A stretch of 41,402 nucleotides of DNA from an uncultured Alphaproteobacteria bacterium (GTDB lineage: Bacteria > Pseudomonadota > Alphaproteobacteria > Caulobacterales > Hyphomonadaceae): contig CAIMMO010000205.1 of NCBI GenBank assembly GCA_903842595.1, forward strand, positions 1 through 41,402, written 5' to 3'. The translations under genes and the position numbers were made by a program. A model generated the notes under the pieces. The model ran no database searches and was not told the DNA's origin. It worked only from the letters and a program-made list of their open reading frames with translations. Position 1 is the first letter of the stretch. Each line of letters opens with the position of its first letter. This document shows positions 1-7,612 of the stretch, one piece after another.

Positions 1-1290
1 CAGGCCGAACTGCGAGATGCGGCCCGTCTGCACGCGGGCGCGGTCGATCTTCAGGCAGTCCTTCATCTTCTTTTCGACGGCCCGGTTGTTCTTCATGTCC
101 TCCATGTCGATGAAGTCGATGACGATCAGGCCGGCGAGGTCGCGAAGACGCATCTGGCGAGAGGCTTCAGCCGCCGCTTCCAGGTTGGTTTTCAGCGCTG
201 TGGCTTCAACATTACGCTCGCGGGTTGCCTTGCCGGAGTTGACGTCGATAGCGACGAGCGCCTCGGTCTGGTTGATAACGATGTAGCCGCCGGAGGGCAG
301 CTGCACGGTCGGCGCGTAGATGCCCTCGAGCTGATCCTCGACGCCGGTCATCACGAACAGCGGGCCGTTGTCGTCATGATGGACGACCTTCCGCGTATGT
401 GACGGCATCAGCATTTTCACGAAGGTGCGCGCTTCGTTGTAGGCGTCCTCGCCCTCGACAATGATGCGCTCCACATCCTTGTCGTAGAGATCGCGGACGG
501 CGCGAAGAACCAGGTGTCCCTCCTCGTGGATGAGGGCGGGCGCCATGGATTCCATCGTCTTGCCGACGATCTGCTGCCATAGCTTGGTGAGGTATTCGAA
601 GTCACGGCGCACTTCGTTCTTGGTGCGCTTGGCGCCTGCGGTGCGGACGATAAGCCCGGCGCCGCGGGGAATTTCAAATTCCGACGTGATGGACTTCAGG
701 CGCTTGCGATCAGCCGCGTTGGTGATCTTGCGGGAGATGCCGCCGCCGCGCGAGGTGTTGGGCATCAGCACGCAATAGCGGCCCGCGAGCGAGAGGTAGG
801 TGGTCAGCGCCGCGCCCTTGTTGCCGCGCTCTTCCTTGACGACCTGCACCAGCATGACCTGCCGGCGGCGGATCACCTCCTGGATCTTATATTTGCGCTG
901 GAAGAGGGCGTTGCGGCGGTTCTGCTTGCGCTCTTCCTCCTCGTCGGTGGCATCGTCGCCGCCATTCTCGGTCGAGCTTTCGTCCTCGTCGTCATCGCCT
1001 TCTTCTTCATCGGCTTCCGCAAGCAGCGCTTCCCGATCTTCCTTGGGGATCTGGTAGTAGTCGGGATGGATCTCTGCGAAAGCCAGAAAGCCGTGGCGGT
1101 TGCCGCCATAATCGACGAAGGCCGCCTGAAGAGACGGCTCGACGCGTGTTACCTTAGCGAGATAGATATTGCCGCGAAGCTGGCGCTTGTTGCGGGCTTC
1201 GAAATCAAAGTCTTCGATCTGACCGTCTGCGACGACGGCCACCCGGGTCTCCTCCGGGTGGGTGGCGTCGATCAACATGAGCTTGCTCAT
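1..1290 (-). CDS. rne: Ribonuclease E/G, N-terminal 430 residues (gene runs off the left edge)
   Basis: Endoribonuclease that starts mRNA decay and processes rRNA and tRNA; core of the degradosome in the family. The frame is open from an ATG at 1290 down to base 1, so the C-terminal part lies outside the window. Visible: the S1-domain start (SKLMLIDATHPEETRVAVV), the sensor/RNase H-like parts (GRYCVLMPN, GLIVRTAG), and the two catalytic Mg2+ aspartates in AIDVNSGKAT (D349) and IDFIDMEDM (D392), 43 residues apart as in E. coli (D303, D346). The residue shift relative to E. coli comes from an acidic, low-complexity insertion at about residues 92-125, inside the S1 domain. The Zn-link and degradosome scaffold cannot be seen. 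Very sure of the family. Confidence 0.96.
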   Translation of the reverse strand, partial: MSKLMLIDATHPEETRVAVVADGQIEDFDFEARNKRQLRGNIYLAKVTRVEPSLQAAFVDYGGNRHGFLAFAEIHPDYYQIPKEDREALLAEADEEEGDDDEDESSTENGGDDATDEEEERKQNRRNALFQRKYKIQEVIRRRQVMLVQVVKEERGNKGAALTTYLSLAGRYCVLMPNTSRGGGISRKITNAADRKRLKSITSEFEIPRGAGLIVRTAGAKRTKNEVRRDFEYLTKLWQQIVGKTMESMAPALIHEEGHLVLRAVRDLYDKDVERIIVEGEDAYNEARTFVKMLMPSHTRKVVHHDDNGPLFVMTGVEDQLEGIYAPTVQLPSGGYIVINQTEALVAIDVNSGKATRERNVEATALKTNLEAAAEASRQMRLRDLAGLIVIDFIDMEDMKNNRAVEKKMKDCLKIDRARVQTGRISQFGL

Positions 1291-1609
1291 GGACTGGAAC
1301 CTCGTGTGAAAAGCGGGCGGCGCGCAGATGCGCTGCCTTGGCCCGCGAATGGGTTGGGAGTGGAAGTGACGAGAGGGCTCGGCGTCCGGTCTGGCTGACT
1401 GAATCTCGCGAAGTCGCGTTCATAATGCCCTGACCATGGAGGCAGCGGGATCGCTGACCACCGAAACGCTCGAAGCCGTTTAGCGCCCTGTACTGGATAG
1501 GTTTTTTCTGAAAAACCGCCGCCAGGACGCGCAAGGCATGTCGTTGGGACCGCCTTGTGACTCACCTATGCACGCATTGCGCTCAGAGGGGAAGCGTCGA
1601 ATATCCCTT
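1291..1609. other. 319-bp non-coding stretch, upstream region of rne
   Basis: Lies between the start of rne and the end of the upstream lipoprotein gene, both read leftward, so it should hold the rne promoter and 5' leader. The one clear structure is an AT-rich hairpin at 1500-1517 (GGTTTTT, loop TCTG, AAAAACC). RNase E leaders in enterobacteria carry autoregulatory hairpins; whether this one does is not shown here. I see no convincing gene. Confidence 0.5.
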
Positions 1610-2086
1610 CTATTGCGGTGGACAAGGGCGGTTGTGAGCAATCACCCCAATGCGCTTGACGCGCCCGTCAACGTTGCCAGCCTCGAAACAGATGTTCCCA
1701 TAGTCGTACATCGTGGTGTCCGGGCGGTTCTCGACACAGCGCGGCTTGCCGAGGGTCGCGCGCGCAAAGATCTGCTCGGCGCCCGGACGGACCCCGCCAT
1801 CGGTATGGAATCGGGCGTCTTCGGTAATGATCCAGTAGACCTTGTCGTCGGCGCCAACCGTCAGGCCGTTGGGAAAGGAATAGGTGGTGGCGTCTGTGCC
1901 GGGGATAGGCGCTGTCCGCACCGGAGCACCCTTGACCGCCAGCAGCGTCGCGAGCGGCATGCCGATCTCGATTTCGCCAATCCTCTTGCCACGGACGACA
2001 AGATCGTCGTTCAGGTTGGGCGGCGTACTGGCGCATGCCGCCAGAACCAGCGCCGCCAGCGGATAGCCAAAGAGGAGAGCCTTCAT
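1610..2086 (-). CDS. Small predicted lipoprotein, function unknown
   Basis: 158 residues. It opens with a short basic start, a hydrophobic stretch and a lipobox (LVLAAC, Cys18), so it should be lipidated and anchored in a membrane. The mature part has GKRIGEIEIGMPLATLLAVKGAPV, followed by a FPNGLTVGADDKVYWI segment: the type of small alpha/beta domain that opens with IGMpxxxvxxxxGxP, as in SmpA/BamE-like or similar lipoproteins, although I cannot assign it to one. Two further cysteines near the C-terminus (KPRCVEN, NICFEAG) could form a disulphide. An ORF on the opposite strand (1538-2095) lacks such features and is judged a shadow. It could be co-transcribed with rne, but the 319-bp gap argues for separate promoters. 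Confidence 0.75.
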   Translation of the reverse strand: MKALLFGYPLAALVLAACASTPPNLNDDLVVRGKRIGEIEIGMPLATLLAVKGAPVRTAPIPGTDATTYSFPNGLTVGADDKVYWIITEDARFHTDGGVRPGAEQIFARATLGKPRCVENRPDTTMYDYGNICFEAGNVDGRVKRIGVIAHNRPCPPQ

Positions 2087-2239
2087 CGTCGATGAACTCG
2101 TCTCGTGCGCCCCCGCAGTTGCCGAACGCTCCTGATAGCGCGCTTTCTGTCCAGCGTCAGTAGCGATCCCAACGAACAGTTAACGACACGGGGTTACTGA
2201 TCAGCATCCGGGCCAGAATGGCCGGAAGTTGCTCTTGCG

Positions 2240-3448
2240 GTGGGTGCTGCGAACGTGCGGGCCTGGTTGCTGACCCTTGTGTCGCTTGTCGGCCTCGCCA
2301 TGCTCGCGGGTGTTGGCGCGCAGGCTGCGCCTCCGGTGGATCGCGTAACGGCCGTGCGTATCGGCGGCGAGGGGCAGGCGACCCGCGTGGTCGTCGAGTC
2401 TGACGCTCCACTGAAACACCACGTCTTCGTGCTGGCGGCGGGCAGCAGCCGCGTTGTGGTCGATCTTCCCCGCGTGCGCTGGTCCATCAACGGGCTGACC
2501 GCCGAGGCTGGGTCGGGGAAGGGAGTCGGGGTCGTCTCGGGCTATCGTTATGCCCACAACACTGAATCCACATCGCGTCTTGTGCTTGACCTGGCCAAGC
2601 CGGCTGTTGTCGCCCGCGAGTTCATGCTTTCACCAAAAACCTCTGGCGAGCGTCATAAACTCGTCTTCGATCTCGAACCCGCCACGGCGGAGGCTTTCGC
2701 TGCAGCGGCGGCTGACCCGGCGCCGGGACCAGCGACTGTTCCGCAACAGGCCGCCCGCAATCCGCTGATCGTCATCGACCCGGGCCATGGCGGGAAGGAC
2801 CCTGGCGCGATTTCGAAATCGGGCCTGCTGGAAAAGGACGTAACGCTCGCGGCGGCATTCGCGCTGCGGGAGGAGCTTCTGAAATCCAAGCGCTACGATG
2901 TTGCCCTGACGCGCTCGACGGACCTCTTCATCGAGCTGGAGGACCGTGTCACCAAAGCGCGTAGTCTTGGCGCTGACCTGTTCATCGCGCTGCACGCCGA
3001 CGCCGGACCCAAGCCGTCAACCAGCGGCGCATCAGTCTACACGCTCTCTCAGGAGGGTGAAAAGCGCATCGACGGCGCTCGCAGGGCGAATGACTGGATT
3101 CTCGACGTGGAGGTCGACTCAGGCCGGCCCGCCGAGGTGAACAGAATCCTTGCCGACCTTGTCCAGCGCGAAACGAAGAACCAGTCCGCACGCTTCGCCC
3201 AGATGCTTGCAGAGTCGATTGCGCAGACGGGATGGCCCACCCTCGAGAACGCGCATCGTCAGAAGGGGTTTTACGTTCTCCTGAGCCCGGACGTCCCAGC
3301 CGCGCTGCTGGAGATGGGGTTCATGACCAATGACAACGACGCCGCAGCGATGGTTTCGGAGACCAAACGGCGCAAGCTGGTTAACGGGGTCGTTGGGGCC
3401 ATTGACCAGTTCTTCGAGAACCAGACGCGGCTGGTTGCCGCGCGTTGA
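2240..3448 (+). CDS. amiC: N-acetylmuramoyl-L-alanine amidase with AMIN domain
   Basis: Periplasmic zinc amidase that cuts the stem peptide from N-acetylmuramic acid in peptidoglycan, needed for daughter-cell separation. 402 residues from a GTG at 2240 (another GTG at 2255 is possible). Order: hydrophobic signal segment (about 8-28, ending AGVGAQA), AMIN domain (about 33-140, VTAVRIGGEGQATRVVVES) that targets the septum, linker rich in Ala/Pro, Amidase_3 domain (about 175-395). Zinc ligands and catalytic Glu are in place: H183 in DPGHGG, E198 in LLEKD, H252 in ALHADA, E358 in LLEMGF. No LysM repeats. It precedes pbp1A on the same strand, so two wall enzymes lie together. The symbol follows domain design; AmiA/AmiB names are also used for such proteins. 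Confidence 0.93.
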   Translation: MGAANVRAWLLTLVSLVGLAMLAGVGAQAAPPVDRVTAVRIGGEGQATRVVVESDAPLKHHVFVLAAGSSRVVVDLPRVRWSINGLTAEAGSGKGVGVVSGYRYAHNTESTSRLVLDLAKPAVVAREFMLSPKTSGERHKLVFDLEPATAEAFAAAAADPAPGPATVPQQAARNPLIVIDPGHGGKDPGAISKSGLLEKDVTLAAAFALREELLKSKRYDVALTRSTDLFIELEDRVTKARSLGADLFIALHADAGPKPSTSGASVYTLSQEGEKRIDGARRANDWILDVEVDSGRPAEVNRILADLVQRETKNQSARFAQMLAESIAQTGWPTLENAHRQKGFYVLLSPDVPAALLEMGFMTNDNDAAAMVSETKRRKLVNGVVGAIDQFFENQTRLVAAR

Positions 3449-3670
3449 TGCGCCGTTCCGTTTTGTGTCCCGCATGGTGCCGAATGCGCCTCGGCCGCTG
3501 TCGCAGGCATGCGGCGAGTATGTGCTGAGTTTAACTCTGCACGGGCCTGTCCCCCGCGGGTTCCGCGCCTTAAAGTCACCGCAAACATTGGTGATTCCGA
3601 ACCATCAGGCGGACTTTCCCTCGCGGGCGGTCGCGCCTGTCTCTGGACTGCCCATTTCGGCCGGTGAGAA

Positions 3671-6331
3671 ATGCAACTGACGATGTCCCGTTGGAACTGG
3701 AAGACGATCCTGATTTCGATCGCATCCGTGATCGGGATGGCGATCGTGGCGTTCGTCGTCTGGTTCTTCATCGTCACGCAGAACCTTCCGTCAGAGGAGC
3801 AGCTGCGCAACTACGAGCCGCCGATCATGAGCCGCGTGCACGCAGGCGACGGCAAGCTGGTGGCGGAGTTTGCGACTGAACACCGCGTGTACGTCCCCTC
3901 GGAAGAATTGCCCGAGCAACTCGTGCAGGCCTTCATCTCGGCAGAGGACAAGTCGTTCTTCGAACACTCGGGCATCGATCTCTGGGGCATGTTCCGCGGC
4001 ACCGTCCTGAACGCGCTGCAGGGCAAGCGCATGACGGGCGGCTCGACGATCACGCAGCAGGTCGTCAAGAACATGCTGACCGGGGACGAGCGCTCGATCG
4101 ATCGCAAGGTGCGCGAGGCGGTTCTCGCCATGCGCATCGAGGGACAGCTCACCAAGGAGCAGATCCTCGAACTCTACATGAACGAGATCTATCTCGGCGG
4201 CCGCTCCTACGGGGTCGGCGCCGCGGCGCTCAACTATTTCGGCAAGTCGCTGGGCCAGCTCACGCTCGCCGAGAGCGCGATGCTTGCCGGCCTGCCGCAG
4301 GCGCCGGGCCGCGTGAACCCGCTGCTGAATCCCGAAGCGGCGACGAAGCGGCGCAACTATGTGATCGGGCGCATGCTTGAGAATGGTTTCGTCGACAAAG
4401 CGGCTGCGGACGCTGCCTATGCCGAGCCGCTGAAGGTCGTCGATCGCCTCAACTCGGATGAGAACATCGCGTCGGCCTACTATGTTGAGGAGCTCCGCAA
4501 GGAGATCATGTCGCTCGGCGAGCAGAAGAAGCTCGAAGGCATCGACAGCCGTGAGAGTGCAAGCAAGGCGTTGCTGGGCGGCGGCCTCTCGATCCGCTCC
4601 ACGCTCGATTCAAACCTGCAGCTGATTGCGCAGACTGCTTTGCGCGCCGGTCTCGAAACCTATGACCGCCGTCATGGCTGGCGCGGTCCGATCGGCACCA
4701 TAGAGGTCAGCGATACGTTCGGCGACGCGCTCAAGAAGTTTGCCAACGAAGAGAAGAACAAAGTTGTCGTCGGCGGGGCCGGAAATGACTGGCGGACCGC
4801 GGTCGTCCGTTCGGTGTCGCGCGAAAGCGTGCGGCTGGGGCTTGATGGCGCCGAGACGGGAACGCTGCACGCCGACGATGTGAAGTGGGCTGCGAGCTTC
4901 AAACGCAAGGAAGGCGGTACGGGCCTGAAGGCAGGCGACGTGATCTTCGTTGCGGGATCTCCGACGCCGGACATCACCGTCCAGCTGATCACTGAATACG
5001 GTGTTCCGAAAACACGCGCTGCGAATGCGCCGTGGCGGCTGCGCCAGGTGCCGGCCGTGCAGGGTGCGCTGGTCGCCATGGACCCGCATACGGGTCGCGT
5101 CCTTGCGATGAGCGGCGGCTACTCGTTCGTGTCGAGCAAGTTCAACCGCGCCATCCAGGCCAAGCGCCAGCCGGGCTCGTCGTTCAAGCCATTCGTGTAC
5201 GCGGCTGCGATGGAGACGCCTGATCCGGCTACGGGTCTGTACAAGTGGACGCCGTCCTACCGGGTTCTCGATACGCCCTACGTGTCCTGCCAGACGATTG
5301 CTGGCGAGGAGACCTGCTACAAGCCGCAGAACTATTCGGAGCAGTTCTATGGCCTGACGCCGCTGCGTATCGGCGTGGAAAAATCCCGCAACGCGATGAC
5401 TGTGCGTCTTGCCTCGGAGATCGGTTTCGACAAGGTGTCCGCCATCGGCGAGCGCCTTGGTATTTACGACAAGCTGCCGCCCTATGAGTCGATGGCGCTC
5501 GGCGCCGGCGATACGACACTGATGCGCATGGCCGTGGCCTATGCCGAGACAGTGAACGGCGGCAAGCAGGTTCGCCCGGTCATGTTCGACCGGATCCAGA
5601 ACCGCTATGGCAAGACCGTCTTCCGCACCGACCAGCGCGCGTGCCAGAACTGCGCGACGGAATGGAAGGGCGGGCTTGCGCCGCCTGCGCTGGCTGACGA
5701 TCGCCAGCAGGTCATGGATCCGATCACCGCCTATCAGGTTGTCTCGATCCTGGAGGGTGCGGTTCAGCGCGGCACTGGCAGCACGATCCGCTCGGTCGGC
5801 AAGCCCGTTGCGGCGAAGACCGGCACGACCAACGACCAGTTCGATGCATGGACGATGGGTTTCAGCCCCGATCTTGTCGCCGGAGTCTGGATTGGTTTCG
5901 ACTCGCCGCGCGACATGGGCACGGGCGAGAGCGGCGGCCGCGTTGCAGCGCCAGTCTTCCGCGACTTCATGCTTGCGGCGCTGAAGGATCGGCCGGCGGT
6001 GACCTTCCGCGTTCCGAACGGCGTCGAACATGTCGAGGTCGATGCCGATACAGGCTGCCAGCCGGGACCGGACACGCGTCTCATCATCACCGAGGCTTTC
6101 CGCCCGGGCTCTGCACCGACGGACCGTTGTGAAGCGCCGGTTGGCGCCGATGGCTATCGCGTCGATTTCAGCAAGGTCGCCGCTGGAGATGAAACGGCGT
6201 CGGCGACCCGCGATGGGCAGGTGACGTCACAGCCCGACCCGAGCCTGCCGGTCGACCCGAACAATACCCAGCCCCAGCCTGGCGAGCCGGTTGAGGACGA
6301 GGATTTGACTTTCGACGACGGCACCTTCTAG
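3671..6331 (+). CDS. mrcA: Penicillin-binding protein 1A (bifunctional glycosyltransferase/transpeptidase)
   Basis: Class A PBP that polymerises lipid II and cross-links peptidoglycan at the inner membrane. 886 residues. One N-terminal membrane anchor (about 13-35), GT51 domain with the catalytic Glu in AEDKSFFEHSG (E92) and the GGSTITQQVVKN motif, an inserted OB-like domain between GT and TP domains (PBP1A type), and a transpeptidase domain with SxxK (S503-K506 in PGSSFKPF), SRN (S572-N574) and KTGT (K716). The tail (about 830-886) is Pro/Asp/Glu rich and disordered. The start at 3671 gives MQLTMSRWNWK; the second ATG at 3683 is equally plausible. Sits between amiC and prfB, an arrangement I recall from other alphaproteobacteria. 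Confidence 0.95.
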   Translation: MQLTMSRWNWKTILISIASVIGMAIVAFVVWFFIVTQNLPSEEQLRNYEPPIMSRVHAGDGKLVAEFATEHRVYVPSEELPEQLVQAFISAEDKSFFEHSGIDLWGMFRGTVLNALQGKRMTGGSTITQQVVKNMLTGDERSIDRKVREAVLAMRIEGQLTKEQILELYMNEIYLGGRSYGVGAAALNYFGKSLGQLTLAESAMLAGLPQAPGRVNPLLNPEAATKRRNYVIGRMLENGFVDKAAADAAYAEPLKVVDRLNSDENIASAYYVEELRKEIMSLGEQKKLEGIDSRESASKALLGGGLSIRSTLDSNLQLIAQTALRAGLETYDRRHGWRGPIGTIEVSDTFGDALKKFANEEKNKVVVGGAGNDWRTAVVRSVSRESVRLGLDGAETGTLHADDVKWAASFKRKEGGTGLKAGDVIFVAGSPTPDITVQLITEYGVPKTRAANAPWRLRQVPAVQGALVAMDPHTGRVLAMSGGYSFVSSKFNRAIQAKRQPGSSFKPFVYAAAMETPDPATGLYKWTPSYRVLDTPYVSCQTIAGEETCYKPQNYSEQFYGLTPLRIGVEKSRNAMTVRLASEIGFDKVSAIGERLGIYDKLPPYESMALGAGDTTLMRMAVAYAETVNGGKQVRPVMFDRIQNRYGKTVFRTDQRACQNCATEWKGGLAPPALADDRQQVMDPITAYQVVSILEGAVQRGTGSTIRSVGKPVAAKTGTTNDQFDAWTMGFSPDLVAGVWIGFDSPRDMGTGESGGRVAAPVFRDFMLAALKDRPAVTFRVPNGVEHVEVDADTGCQPGPDTRLIITEAFRPGSAPTDRCEAPVGADGYRVDFSKVAAGDETASATRDGQVTSQPDPSLPVDPNNTQPQPGEPVEDEDLTFDDGTF

Positions 6332-6367
6332 ACGCTTCGTTCGAGAAGTTCGGATACAGAGCCAGCC

Positions 6368-7493
6368 ATGACGCCTGAAGTCGAAAACATGATCGAGACG
6401 ATCCGGCAGTCGGTGAGCCTGCTCCGGAGGCGTCTTTGACTGGGGTTTCGCCGAGAAACGCCTAGCGGAGCTGAACGCTCTCTCCGAGCGTCCTGACTTC
6501 TGGAACGACCCCCAGAAAGCCCAGCCGATGATGCGGGAACGCAACCGCATCGAGTCGGCCATGAACGACATACGGATGCTGGAGCGCGAGGCGGACGACG
6601 CTATCGAGCTGTGGGACATGGCGGAGGACGAAGGCGACAAGGGCGCCCTTGCCGAGGTCGAGACAAATGTCAGGGCGGCGCTGGGCAAGGCAAAGGACGC
6701 CGAGCTGAAGGCGCTGCTGTCCGGCGAGGTCGACGCGAATGACTGCTATATCGAGATCAACGCGGGTGCCGGCGGAACGGAGAGTCAGGACTGGGCGTCG
6801 ATGCTTCGGCGCATGTACGTGCGTTATGCAAACGCCAAGGGCTGGAAGATCGAGGAGATCGACGACCACCCGGGCGAGACGGCGGGGATCAAGTCTGCGA
6901 CAATGCTGATCAAGGGCGAGTATGCTTATGGCTGGCTCAAGAGCGAGAGCGGCGTGCATCGTCTCGTGCGCATATCACCCTACGACTCCAACGCGCGGCG
7001 GCATACAAGCTTTGCGAGCGTGTGGGTCTATCCGGTGATCGATGACACCATCGTTGTCGACATCAAGGAAAGCGATGTGCGCACGGACACGTATCGCGCC
7101 TCCGGCTCGGGCGGCCAGCACATCAACAAGACGGACTCAGCCGTGCGCCTGACACACGCGCCAACCGGCATCGTGGTCGCCGTGCAGGCTGAACGCTCCC
7201 AGCACAAGAACCGCGCCAAGGCATGGGACATGCTGCGCGCGCGCATCTACGAGATGGAGCTGAAGAAGCGGGAAGCTGCTGCGCAGGCCGAAGCCGACTC
7301 GAAGACCGAAATCGGCTGGGGCCGGCAGATCCGCTCCTACGTGCTGCAGCCATACCAGATGGTGAAGGACCTCCGGACGGGCGTCGAGACGTCGGATACC
7401 GGCGGCGTGCTCGATGGCGATCTCGATGCGTTTCTGCAGGCCTCGCTCAGCCACAAGCTCGGCCCGGAGACACCAGTGCAGGACCTGGATTGA
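6368..7493 (+). CDS. prfB: Peptide chain release factor 2, made by programmed +1 frameshift
   Basis: Recognises UAA and UGA stop codons and triggers peptide release. The first 23 codons (6368-6436) end in CTT followed by an in-frame TGA at 6437-6439; skipping T6437 joins them to 6438-7493, 374 residues in all (E. coli RF2: 365). A plain reading would give only a truncated product from ATG 6528. The frameshift site is canonical: Shine-Dalgarno-like GGAGG (6426-6430), three bases, then CTTTGAC. The anticodon-like tripeptide is S203-P-Y205, where E. coli has SPF; the peptidyl-transferase motif GGQ is at 248-250, two residues from the E. coli position. RF2 thus controls its own level: scarce RF2 leaves TGA unread and favours the shift. 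36 bp downstream of mrcA. Confidence 0.96.
6426..6440 (+). promoter_or_regulatory. prfB: Programmed +1 ribosomal frameshift site of prfB
   Basis: GGAGG, spacer CGT, slippery CTT, stop TGA, then C. The internal Shine-Dalgarno element ends three bases before the slippery codon, as in E. coli prfB, and C after TGA makes it a poor stop. Both frames are coding and RF2-like on either side of position 6437. Confidence 0.95.
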
Positions 7494-7546
7494 GCGGGAA
7501 ACAGACGGCGCAAAACGCGATCTGACAAACCGGTTGCGGGTGGCAA

Positions 7547-7567
7547 ATTTATCGATTATCGATAAAT
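7547..7567. promoter_or_regulatory. 21-bp palindrome upstream of the TonB receptor, probable operator
   Basis: Perfect inverted repeat: arm ATTTATCGAT (7547-7556), one central T, arm ATCGATAAAT (7558-7567). It is AT-rich in a GC-rich region and lies 45 bp before the receptor start, where a repressor or activator dimer could sit. No T-run follows and the stem is weak in G/C, so an intrinsic terminator for prfB is less likely. The cognate regulator is not in the window. Confidence 0.6.
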
Positions 7568-7612
7568 CAAGGCCAGGCGGTCGAATCCGCCAACGCGCGG
7601 AGCAGTTTTGTC

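Noticed and set aside
1500..1517. GGTTTTT/AAAAACC hairpin as a terminator of the lipoprotein transcript
   Set aside because: AT-rich stem and no U-run beyond the stem on the minus strand.
1538..2095. 185-codon frame on the plus strand opposite the lipoprotein
   Set aside because: The minus strand has a signal with lipobox and a folded-domain pattern; the plus frame does not.
4610..6031. 473-codon open frame on the minus strand inside mrcA
   Set aside because: It lies antisense to a PBP with all catalytic motifs in place; high GC commonly leaves the opposite strand open. Product is His/Arg rich with no domain.
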